NCBI GenBank assembly: GCA_030668045.1
Contig: DAOUUR010000063.1
Location: 1 to 9,168, forward strand
Direction: 5' to 3'
DNA from: a bacterium
Lineage (GTDB): Bacteria; Zixibacteria; MSB-5A5; GN15; FEB-12
Length of the DNA stretch: 9,168 nucleotides
Shown here: positions 1-6,331 of the stretch, one piece after another
How positions within the stretch are numbered: the first letter of the stretch is position 1
Layout: the number at the start of each line of letters is the position of its first letter
Notes under the pieces: model-generated
Seen by the model: only the letters and a program-made list of their open reading frames with translations
Told to the model about the DNA's origin: nothing
The model's database searches: none
Made by a program: the position numbers and the translations under genes

Positions 1-2126
1 AAGCAATCTTCTTTTACGATTTGCACAAACGTAAGGTGTATCGCAAGCAACATCTCGATTACTACAACATTATTTCACCCGCTTGGTCGCCCGATGGAAA
101 GATGATTGCGTTTTCTGCCCTGAAAGGCCACAAGCGGGATATTTTCATCTATTACATGGATGATGACAATGTTGAGCAGATTACAGACGATCGTTTTGAC
201 GAAATTGATTTGTCATGGAATCCGGAATCAAACCTGCTGGCGTTCTCCTCAGACCGTGAGCATCCATACAGTTACGATAAGGACAGTGTTGAGCACCTCT
301 ATGTTGGCCCGGCTGCGTATCGGCCCGGTGATTTTGACTATGGCTATTACAATTTGTTCACAGTCGGGCTGGATGACCGCAGAGTTGAACCGCTTGATGT
401 TGGTCCGGGTGAAAACAAGAAGCCGATAATTTCTCCGGATGGGACCAAAGTTGCCTTCGTCTCAAACCGTAATGGGATCGACAATATCTACATCGGTTTT
501 CTCGATTCGACCCGATACTATGCTGTAACGAATTTATTGACCGGTGCTCGCTCGCTGTCGTGGTCGCCCGACGGCGCCAAGATCGCTTTTTCGGCGTTCA
601 ACAAAGGCGCTTTTGATATTTTTGTACTCAAGGATATTGTGCCGATCGGCGATGATGGCGTATTGACGCTGACAGCGTTTCAGCGCGGCGATTATGACCT
701 CCTTCAGCCCGAATTGACAGAGGTGGCCGTGGCCGACTCTGTCGATGGCGAAACAAGTGGTCAAGTGGATACCACTACCACTGACAGTACTATTGTGGCG
801 GATGTGGCGGAGGAGACTACCGCCGACAGCGCTTCGGTTGAATCCGATTCGACTATAACGACCACTGGCATTTACGATGACGAGTATGTTTATGTCAGCG
901 AGAATCCATCAAGACCGTACGAAGGGTACCTTGTCGATGTGGCCGACGACAGCACTATAGTTACTCTTATGGAGGAGCCGGCCTATTTCGACTCGATAGC
1001 AGTCCCGCTGCCCGGTGATGATTACGATGTCAGACGGTATAGGGCGAGGCTCTCCCCTGATTATGTAGGTGGAGGTTTCACCTATGATACCTTCTTCGGT
1101 GTTCGAGGGCAGACGCAGTTCGTATTTTCAGACTATCTGGGCAACCATCAACTGATCCTTGCTACCGACCTGGTCAATACAATCGATCAATCCAACATTC
1201 AGGCCTATTACATTTATGGTCGGAAACGCACCCGCCTTGGCGTTGGTCTGTTTCACACTAAGAACTTCTATGAGGACAACTATTATTTCCTGTTCTCCGA
1301 TCGCTTCTACGGCGCGCAGCTATTTGCCAGCCGTCCGTCATCCAAGTACAGTCGGTTGCAGCTAACAGCCAGCCAGTACTTCATTGACCGCCAGTACTAT
1401 GACATACTTGATACGCGTGAGAATCGAAATACAAAGATCACGACCGGTGAGCTGGCCTGGATCAAAGATAACATAATCTGTGGTATCACCGGACCTGTGA
1501 ACGGCTCCAGATCAAATGTAGATCTTACCGGCGGTCTGAATCTATTTGATTCCGACGATCTCCAGTTTGCAGCTATTGAGTTTGACTACCGTCGTTACTG
1601 GCATTTCAAGAAATCGTATTCGATGGCTCTGCGCCTGTCGGGTGGTGCCTCGGTTGGACGAACGCCGAAGTTATATTTCCTCGGAGGTACAACCAACTGG
1701 ATTGGGACGCGGACCCTTGATGCTACTGTGTATCAGGTTGAGAATCTCTATTTTTCAGATGTTATTACACCCTTGCGCGGTGTGCCGTACTATGAACTGG
1801 TCGGAAACCGCTACGGTCTGGTCAACTGGGAGTTCCGCTTCCCGATGATCGATTACTTCGCCATGCGTTTCCCTCTGCCGCTTGTGCTTAGCAGAGTTGG
1901 CGGCGTAATCTTCACCGACATTGGTGCGGCCTGGTTCTACGATGATTTCAAGGGTGGTACCTCCGATGACGGTGGTCGCCTTAACGACATTCATGCCGGT
2001 TTTGGTTGTGGTATGCGTGCGAACCTTGGATTCCTGGTGTTGCGCTATGACCTCGCCTGGAAGACTGACCTGAAAAACGTCTCGGAGAAGCCACACTACT
2101 ACTTCTCGTTCGGCGCCGACTTCTAA
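1..2126 (+). CDS. TolB-like propeller plus BamA-like outer-membrane barrel protein (5' partial)
   Basis: The frame is open through the left edge (first full codon at base 3), so the N-terminus and any signal peptide are missing. Residues below are counted from the TTG codon at base 21. At least four TolB/PD40-type propeller strands are visible, each with an SPDG-like turn followed by hhAF: residues 23-31, 66-75 (variant WNPES), 138-146 and 182-190. A low-complexity linker rich in Ser, Thr, Asp and Glu follows at about 233-283. From about 340 to the end the protein is rich in aromatic residues and alternating strands. This resembles the Omp85/BamA surface-antigen barrel and ends in Phe (FSFGADF), the usual outer-membrane barrel signature. 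The likely location is the outer membrane, with the propeller on the periplasmic side. The fusion type is known from FCB-group genomes, but its substrate is unknown. The architecture is fairly sure; the function is open. The stop is TAA at 2124. Confidence 0.85.
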   Translation, partial: AIFFYDLHKRKVYRKQHLDYYNIISPAWSPDGKMIAFSALKGHKRDIFIYYMDDDNVEQITDDRFDEIDLSWNPESNLLAFSSDREHPYSYDKDSVEHLYVGPAAYRPGDFDYGYYNLFTVGLDDRRVEPLDVGPGENKKPIISPDGTKVAFVSNRNGIDNIYIGFLDSTRYYAVTNLLTGARSLSWSPDGAKIAFSAFNKGAFDIFVLKDIVPIGDDGVLTLTAFQRGDYDLLQPELTEVAVADSVDGETSGQVDTTTTDSTIVADVAEETTADSASVESDSTITTTGIYDDEYVYVSENPSRPYEGYLVDVADDSTIVTLMEEPAYFDSIAVPLPGDDYDVRRYRARLSPDYVGGGFTYDTFFGVRGQTQFVFSDYLGNHQLILATDLVNTIDQSNIQAYYIYGRKRTRLGVGLFHTKNFYEDNYYFLFSDRFYGAQLFASRPSSKYSRLQLTASQYFIDRQYYDILDTRENRNTKITTGELAWIKDNIICGITGPVNGSRSNVDLTGGLNLFDSDDLQFAAIEFDYRRYWHFKKSYSMALRLSGGASVGRTPKLYFLGGTTNWIGTRTLDATVYQVENLYFSDVITPLRGVPYYELVGNRYGLVNWEFRFPMIDYFAMRFPLPLVLSRVGGVIFTDIGAAWFYDDFKGGTSDDGGRLNDIHAGFGCGMRANLGFLVLRYDLAWKTDLKNVSEKPHYYFSFGADF

Positions 2127-2151
2127 GGTAGTTTCAGCTTCGATTCAACGC

Positions 2152-2180
2152 AAAAAAAATGCGGCCACATTGTGGCCGCA
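2152..2180 (-). terminator. Intrinsic terminator of the lysine-rich protein gene
   Basis: TGCGGCCAC at 2160-2168 pairs perfectly with GTGGCCGCA at 2172-2180 around a three-base loop. On the minus strand the stem is followed directly by eight T (A8 at 2152-2159 on the plus strand). It lies 20 bases past the stop of the minus-strand gene. The plus-strand side has no T tract, so it probably does not act in the same way for the convergent barrel gene. Confidence 0.9.
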
Positions 2181-2199
2181 TCCTTGCACATCAAGAAAT

Positions 2200-2415
2200 C
2201 TATCTTTTCTTCTTATGCGCCGAGCAGAATTTGCTCTTGCCGTCAGTGAAGCGTTTGCAGCGCTTGCCAGCTTTGGTCTTACCTGCGCAACGCACCTTCT
2301 TGGTGACTTTCTTCTTGGCAACCCTCTTGACGACTTTTTTCTTGGCTACCTTCTTCTTGGCGACTTTTTTCTTCGCCGGTTTCTTCTTGACGACTTTTTT
2401 CTTAGCCTTACGCAT
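2200..2415 (-). CDS. Histone-H1-like Lys-rich small protein with C-terminal DUF5763-type Cys/His knuckle
   Basis: The protein has 71 residues, of which 31 are Lys and 6 Arg, with a single acidic residue (Asp58). Residues 3-40 are tandem pentads of the AKKKV type, like bacterial H1/Hc-type nucleoid proteins and eukaryotic H1 tails. Residues 42-67 carry Cys43, Cys53, Cys64 and His67 (C-x9-C-x10-C-x2-H) in the context CAGKTKAGKRCKR...FCSAH. This matches my recollection of the DUF5763 family and is probably a zinc site. I chose the ATG at 2415 because GGAGG lies seven bases upstream; the in-frame ATG at 2445 would lie upstream of the predicted transcription start. The gene is monocistronic, with its own promoter and terminator. 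A nucleic-acid-binding role, on DNA or ribosomal RNA, is inferred from charge; no enzyme motif is present. Confidence 0.85.
   Translation of the reverse strand: MRKAKKKVVKKKPAKKKVAKKKVAKKKVVKRVAKKKVTKKVRCAGKTKAGKRCKRFTDGKSKFCSAHKKKR
2290..2403 (-). repeat. Internal tandem repeat coding for the Lys-rich pentads
   Basis: CGACTTTTTTCTT recurs exactly at 2331-2343, 2361-2373 and 2391-2403, a spacing of 30 bases or two pentads. Degenerate copies lie between and to the left. The repeat stays in frame with the minus-strand protein, so copy number can change without breaking the frame. Confidence 0.8.
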
Positions 2416-2448
2416 TGAACATCCTCCATGGTTTGGTGTTCGCATGCA

Positions 2449-2476
2449 AGGATACGGTGTTTCAAAAAAGTGTCAA
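2449..2476 (-). promoter_or_regulatory. Sigma70-type promoter for the Lys-rich protein gene
   Basis: On the minus strand there is a perfect -35 TTGACA (2476-2471), a 16-base spacer and a -10 TATCCT (2454-2449, 4 of 6 matches). Transcription would begin near 2442, giving a leader of about 27 bases that contains the GGAGG ribosome site. Confidence 0.65.
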
Positions 2477-2560
2477 GAAAAAAACTTCAACTTTCTTTCG
2501 ATTAATGATATTTATGTCAAGCGACAGATACGTGTCGTCTAACGTGTTGGAGAAGGTGAT

Positions 2561-2577
2561 GACATCGTGATGATGTC
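2561..2577. repeat. Short inverted repeat
   Basis: GACATC (2561-2566) and GATGTC (2572-2577) form a six-base-pair stem with a five-base loop. It sits beside the larger inverted repeat at 2583-2632. There is no T tract on either side. Confidence 0.5.
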
Positions 2578-2582
2578 GCAAT

Positions 2583-2632
2583 GCGTGAACGATCATACGT
2601 CTTTGTATCACGACTGTATGATCGTTACATGC
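2583..2632. repeat. Long inverted repeat just past the Lon-like gene stop
   Basis: AACGATCATAC (2588-2598) and GTATGATCGTT (2616-2626) are perfect 11-base inverted arms separated by 17 bases. The stem extends outward by five more pairs, GCGTG (2583-2587) with CATGC (2628-2632), if A2627 bulges out. In the minus-strand transcript the hairpin starts 12 bases after the Lon-like stop codon. No T run follows on that strand, so it is not a standard intrinsic terminator. It could be an mRNA 3' end stabiliser, a factor-dependent terminator or a protein-binding palindrome. Confidence 0.7.
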
Positions 2633-2644
2633 GAATGATGGCGT

Positions 2645-5131
2645 TCATTTCTTTCGGGATGACTTGAGTTTGTTCGTTTGATTGGCATTGTTGTTGTCAT
2701 CCTTGCCGAAATTCTGAATAGCCAGCGCCATATCATACAGTTTCGTATCGACTGCGGCGAAGACTGAGTCGGTCGTGAAACCACCGCCTTTCAGACGTCG
2801 TCCGGCGGTATAGGAGGTAAGAACCTCTATCCCCTCGGAGATGGTCTTGATCGGGTAGATATGGAAACGTCCAGCCTTGACCGCATCGATGACGTCGGGA
2901 CGGAGCAGCAGGTCGTTAACGTTCTGATGCGGTATCATCACGCCCTGATTGCCGGTTAGCTTGCGACTCTTGCAGACATCGAAAAAGCCTTCTATCTTCT
3001 CGTTGACACCACCGATCGGTTGAATCTCACCTTTTTGATTGACCGATCCGGTTACAGCTATTGACTGCTTTATCGGAATGTCGATGATCGCTGAGAGGAT
3101 GGCATAGATTTCGGTCGATGAGGCAGAGTCACCGTCAACACCGCTGTATGATTGTTCAAATGATATGGAGGCTGTCATGACAAGTGGTTTGTCGCGAGCG
3201 AACATGTTACGCAGATAACCGCTGAGAACAAGGACGCCTTTGTTGTGGGTCGGCCCGGAGAGGTCGGCTTCGCGTTCGATATTAATGACGCCCGCCTTTC
3301 CAAGTGAAACACTGGCCGTTATACGGGTGGGACGACCAAACGCATATTCGCCGAGGTTGTAGACCGATAGTCCATTGATCTGGCCGACGGCCGTTCCGGT
3401 CGTGGCCACCATCAGGGTGTTATCGTCAAAAAGCTCCTGTATCTTTTCTTCGGTCAGATTAACGCGTGACCGTTTCTTCAGCACGGCAGCATGGATGTCT
3501 TTGCGGGTGACAACTTTGCTTCGCCGCTGTTCGGCACAGAGAGACCCCTCCCGAACCATATCGGATATTATGGCAAAACGCGAAGTAAGTCGTTTACGGC
3601 GACCCGCCAGGCGTTGACTATACTCGACCACCGCCTGCATGCCGGAAAGATCAAACGGAAGCAGAGCATCTTCGTCGATTACCTTACGGACAAACTCCAT
3701 GTACTTGCGAACATTGCTGTCGGTAAGCTTCATGACACTATCAAACTCGGCCTTGATTTTGAATATCTTGCGGAACTCTTCGTCGCCCTGCCAGAGAATA
3801 TTGTACACGTACGGGGCGCCGATTATTACGACTTTTACATCGATTGGAATTGGTTCCGGCTTGATCCCCGAACCTGCCATCATATTGAAAGGATCGGAGC
3901 CGACGATTTCCAGTTCATGATTACAGAGAGTACGTTTCAGGTGCGTCCAGACTGCCGGTTCGGAAAAGAGGTCCATGGCATTGATTACCAGATAGCCACC
4001 GGTTGCACGCAGCATTGAGCCGGTGAAGATGCGGGTGAAATCGGTTCGCCAGTATCCAAAGCGGTCAACAACGCGTTCCAGAGATCCGAAAAGGTTTCTG
4101 AAGTTTGGTGATTTCTCGATAACGATAGGCACCGAGTCAGTCTCGGCGTTGTCGAGGATGAGGTTGACCGAGAAGTCTTCAAACGGTTCACGTTTCCGGA
4201 AAGGTGGTGGTTCTTCTTCACCGCGACGCGGTTGAGCTTCGCGGAAACGGTCAAGATCACCGAGAAGTTCTTCGTGAACCTCGTCGAGATACCCGCTCGT
4301 TTTTTCATCGGGATAACGTTTCTTGAGAAGATTAACTTTTTCAGTCACCAATGGAGCCGTTATGAAGAAGCGGAGTTTCTCCAGAGCGTCTTCCAGCTTG
4401 CCGGAAAGCTTTTTCGATTCAATGCTCGTGTTATCAAACTCTCTGCGCAGACTATCCCACTTGCGTCGCAATTCATCCAGCTTCGACAACGGAAACTTAC
4501 CCTCGTTGGAGAGTTCTTCCAGTTTCTCAATCGAAACTGGCTCCTCGTCGATTAACGGATGTATCTCATTATGAACCGACAGTCCGGCCTGTATCTGCAC
4601 CATGACAAATCCGGCTTCGGTGAGTTTTTCCTCAAAATCATGAATGAGCGCTTTCTGTCGTCCTTCAAACTCCCGCGTGATCCGATTGTGGCGGTCCTTG
4701 AAATCGTCGGAGAGGAATATCTTCGGTACGACTTTGCGTAGCGAGTTGATCAGGTAGGCCATGTCTTTCTTGAAACGACGTCCTTCCCCGGCCTTGAAAA
4801 TCAACACTCGGGGACAGTCGGTGTTCTTGAAGTTGTTGACATAACAGTAGTCGTTTAGATTGGGTTGCTCCCGATCAAGATGTTCCAAGAGCATGCGGAT
4901 AGTGGTCGTTCGACCGGTACCGGTATGACCGGTTACAAAGATATTGTAGCCAACACTCTTGACCGCCAGACCGGTCTTGATCGACTCGATCGCTTTCTCC
5001 TGGCCAATTATCGATTGGCATGGTGCGAAGTCGTCCGATGTCTTAACGCCTCGGACTGAATATCGGACACTATAATCAAGTTTCTTGGCGGTAAGTTCCA
5101 GCGGCTTTCTTGTCGGTTTCCGTAACGGCAT
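2645..5131 (-). CDS. Lon-family (LonC-like, AAA_32 type) Ser-Lys protease
   Basis: This 828-residue cytoplasmic protein has the layout of the Lon-like AAA_32/LonC group. An N-terminal AAA part carries a Walker A-like GHTGTGRT at 68-75. A long charged helical insertion, probably coiled coil, spans about 146-306. The second AAA half contains GGYLVINAMD at 378-387. The Lon protease domain runs from about 570 to 770. The catalytic Ser is in GDSAS (Ser669) and the Lys in GGVNEK (Lys712). The 43-residue spacing equals that of E. coli Lon Ser679/Lys722. Walker A has Arg for Lys and Walker B has Asn-Ala for Asp-Glu, so ATP hydrolysis may be weak or absent, as reported for LonC. I chose ATG 5131 over 5143 because GGAGG lies five to six bases upstream of it, while ATG 5143 has no ribosome site. 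Its promoter is unclear. No neighbouring gene shares its strand closely, so it is probably monocistronic. Confidence 0.92.
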   Translation of the reverse strand: MPLRKPTRKPLELTAKKLDYSVRYSVRGVKTSDDFAPCQSIIGQEKAIESIKTGLAVKSVGYNIFVTGHTGTGRTTTIRMLLEHLDREQPNLNDYCYVNNFKNTDCPRVLIFKAGEGRRFKKDMAYLINSLRKVVPKIFLSDDFKDRHNRITREFEGRQKALIHDFEEKLTEAGFVMVQIQAGLSVHNEIHPLIDEEPVSIEKLEELSNEGKFPLSKLDELRRKWDSLRREFDNTSIESKKLSGKLEDALEKLRFFITAPLVTEKVNLLKKRYPDEKTSGYLDEVHEELLGDLDRFREAQPRRGEEEPPPFRKREPFEDFSVNLILDNAETDSVPIVIEKSPNFRNLFGSLERVVDRFGYWRTDFTRIFTGSMLRATGGYLVINAMDLFSEPAVWTHLKRTLCNHELEIVGSDPFNMMAGSGIKPEPIPIDVKVVIIGAPYVYNILWQGDEEFRKIFKIKAEFDSVMKLTDSNVRKYMEFVRKVIDEDALLPFDLSGMQAVVEYSQRLAGRRKRLTSRFAIISDMVREGSLCAEQRRSKVVTRKDIHAAVLKKRSRVNLTEEKIQELFDDNTLMVATTGTAVGQINGLSVYNLGEYAFGRPTRITASVSLGKAGVINIEREADLSGPTHNKGVLVLSGYLRNMFARDKPLVMTASISFEQSYSGVDGDSASSTEIYAILSAIIDIPIKQSIAVTGSVNQKGEIQPIGGVNEKIEGFFDVCKSRKLTGNQGVMIPHQNVNDLLLRPDVIDAVKAGRFHIYPIKTISEGIEVLTSYTAGRRLKGGGFTTDSVFAAVDTKLYDMALAIQNFGKDDNNNANQTNKLKSSRKK

Positions 5132-5535
5132 TGACTCCTCCATCGCATCGTTGCTTTCTATCTCTGATAATATGGAAACTGCTCTCCCGGCGAAACTAAA
5201 TTATGGCCTCGCATTTACGCTCGACAGCACACGATTTTTGGCGACGATTGATCCTGGCGGTAACTTCAGGCGCTCCCGTGCGTTTGGGCCAGGTCGTGCC
5301 TTTCGCGTCATCCGACAATCATGCCACCATGCATGCCATAATGGCAGAGTGATGGCGGGCTGCCTTGCGAAAAAGTGATACTTATCTGATTGACAGTAAC
5401 CCGTTAAACTGTTAGAAGTTACCTGCGCGAACAGCCGTAATATGTTGACTGGTAATGTGTTTGTATCTCTTGACAACATTCTGATTATGGCTATATTCAG
5501 AACTTGCTGTTTTGTTGGCATTACGCATTGAATTT
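5132..5535. other. Gene-free stretch between the Lon-like gene and the tRNA
   Basis: No credible protein gene lies here; the open frames of about 100 codons lack ribosome sites and recognisable content. It must hold the divergent Lon-like promoter. A -10-like TATTAT lies on the minus strand at 5172-5167, but no convincing -35 sits at the right distance. A small inverted repeat, TGCCA-TAA-TGGCA, is at 5334-5346. A lone TTGACA at 5390-5395 has no good -10. The tRNA promoter is listed separately. Confidence 0.5.
5470..5497 (+). promoter_or_regulatory. Sigma70-type promoter of tRNA-Glu
   Basis: A perfect -35 TTGACA (5470-5475), a 16-base spacer and a -10 TATATT (5492-5497, 5 of 6 matches) lie 38 bases before the mature tRNA. 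Initiation near 5504 would leave a 5' leader of about 30 bases for RNase P to remove. Confidence 0.75.
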
Positions 5536-5607
5536 GGCGGTATCGTCTAGTGGTTAGGACAGATGGTTCTCAGCCATCAAGCCGGGGTTCGATTCCCCGT
5601 ACCGCTA
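5536..5607 (+). tRNA. tRNA-Glu (anticodon CTC)
   Basis: A complete 72-base cloverleaf. The acceptor GGCGGTA (5536-5542) pairs with TACCGCT (5600-5606), giving a G1-U72 wobble at the end, with A73 as discriminator. The D stem is GTCT/GGAC. The anticodon stem GATGG/CCATC encloses the loop TTCTCAG, so the anticodon is CTC (5569-5571), which reads GAG for glutamate. The T stem CGGGG/CCCCG encloses TTCGATT. CCA is not encoded and must be added by nucleotidyltransferase. The gene stands alone with its own promoter and terminator. Confidence 0.96.
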
Positions 5608-5616
5608 AAATCATCG

Positions 5617-5657
5617 AAAGCGCCTGTTGGTTCTTGACCCGGCAGGCGCTTTGTTTT
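5617..5657 (+). terminator. Intrinsic terminator after tRNA-Glu
   Basis: AAAGCGCCTG (5617-5626) pairs perfectly with CAGGCGCTTT (5643-5652) and is followed by GTTTT. It starts ten bases after the tRNA, so the transcript probably contains only the tRNA. Confidence 0.85.
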
Positions 5658-5710
5658 GCTCGGGATATCGTACTCCACTCAACTACCACGCGTGCAACCA
5701 CCGACCAACC

Positions 5711-5739
5711 TTGCCCGGTCGTAGTGATGTGCTTATATT
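5711..5739 (+). promoter_or_regulatory. Candidate promoter of the GNAT gene
   Basis: TTGCCC (5711-5716, 4 of 6), a 17-base spacer and TATATT (5734-5739, 5 of 6). Transcription would start near 5746, just before the AAGGAG ribosome-site-like sequence at 5758-5763. Confidence 0.5.
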
Positions 5740-5800
5740 ACATTAATAATGAACGACAAGGAGTGAAGTCATCAGCGATCCGGCACAGGTCAAGGTAGCG

Positions 5801-6250
5801 TTGATTCCGTACGCAGCTGAATATTCGGCGACAGTGCGTTCGTGGATTGATTCCGGCGAAACTTATTCGTATGTCTGCCGTGGCAAGGATTTTCCACCGC
5901 CCGATGATGTTGTTGATAGCTGGCAGCGGAAAGATGTCAATTCGTACGTTCTGTTGTCGAACAACAAACCGGTCGGTTATGGTGAGTTGTGGGACCGTCG
6001 TCTGGAACGAGCTGTTGAGATTGCGCATCTGATTGTCGATCCACACAGGCGTGGCGAGGGACTCGGTACCCGGCTGGTGCAGTTGCTGCATGACCGGGCC
6101 GCGGCAAGGGGGAGTGTTACCAAGGTGTTGGTGAATCTTTACAGTGACAACACGATTGGGCTGGCGTGTTATGTGAAGGCCGGGTTTGATTTGGTAAGTA
6201 CGGCCAGCTATACGGTCGGGCTTCGTTTGGTGAGGTTGGTGCAGAAGTGA
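5801..6250 (+). CDS. GNAT-family N-acetyltransferase
   Basis: A single GNAT domain of 149 residues counted from the TTG at 5801. Motif A, which binds the acetyl-CoA pyrophosphate, is LIVDPHRRGEGLG, with the Q/R-x-x-G-x-G/A core at Arg84-Gly89. It is followed by the motif B region with Asn107, Tyr114 and the terminal AGF (117-119). The substrate cannot be told: it may be a small molecule or a protein N-terminus or lysine. The start is uncertain. Coding-like sequence (VKVALIPY) begins before TTG 5801, and the frame is open back to 5753 with no ATG or GTG. A strong AAGGAG at 5758-5763 is placed for an ATC codon at 5771, which would give 159 residues. AAGG at 5792-5795 could instead serve the TTG. 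The gene lies 81 bases before the crotonase gene, with a CRP-like site between, so it is probably not in the same operon. Confidence 0.88.
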   Translation: MIPYAAEYSATVRSWIDSGETYSYVCRGKDFPPPDDVVDSWQRKDVNSYVLLSNNKPVGYGELWDRRLERAVEIAHLIVDPHRRGEGLGTRLVQLLHDRAAARGSVTKVLVNLYSDNTIGLACYVKAGFDLVSTASYTVGLRLVRLVQK

Positions 6251-6278
6251 GTGTTGAGAATTATTTTATAGCAGAGTA

Positions 6279-6294
6279 TGTGAAAAAAGTCACA
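6279..6294. promoter_or_regulatory. CRP/FNR-type operator (TGTGA-N6-TCACA)
   Basis: TGTGA (6279-6283), six bases AAAAAG, and TCACA (6290-6294) match the core of the CRP-family consensus exactly. The centre is about 45 bases upstream of the crotonase ATG. A -10-like TACAAT (5 of 6) lies at 6311-6316 with no fitting -35, as often seen at activator-dependent promoters. The site would be centred near -37 from that start, a few bases closer than the usual -41.5. It probably regulates the enoyl-CoA hydratase gene. Regulator identity and direction of control are unknown. Confidence 0.55.
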
Positions 6295-6331
6295 GCATGC
6301 GTTGATAGATTACAATATGAAGGGAAATAAG

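Noticed and set aside
2331..2403. Regularly spaced short repeats that could suggest a CRISPR or other array
   Set aside because: The 30-base period is in frame with the Lys-rich protein, and there are no unique spacers between the units.
2515..2520. A second perfect TTGACA on the minus strand upstream of the Lys-rich gene
   Set aside because: At 16-18 bases downstream there is only AAGAAA-like sequence, so no usable -10.
2159..2542. Plus-strand open frames rich in Phe, Leu and Thr across the Lys-rich gene
   Set aside because: They are the antisense reading of the AKKKV repeats; they lack ribosome sites, and the minus strand has promoter, ribosome site and terminator.
5390..5395. TTGACA upstream of the tRNA promoter
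   Set aside because: The best -10 at the right spacing is TTAGAA, which is poor; the promoter at 5470-5497 is far better.
5201..5521. A 106-codon minus-strand open frame between the Lon-like gene and the tRNA
   Set aside because: It overlaps the tRNA promoter, has no ribosome site and no recognisable protein content.
5536..5657. tRNA-Glu as a possible integration site for a mobile element
   Set aside because: No integrase and no repeat of the tRNA 3' end is visible in the window.
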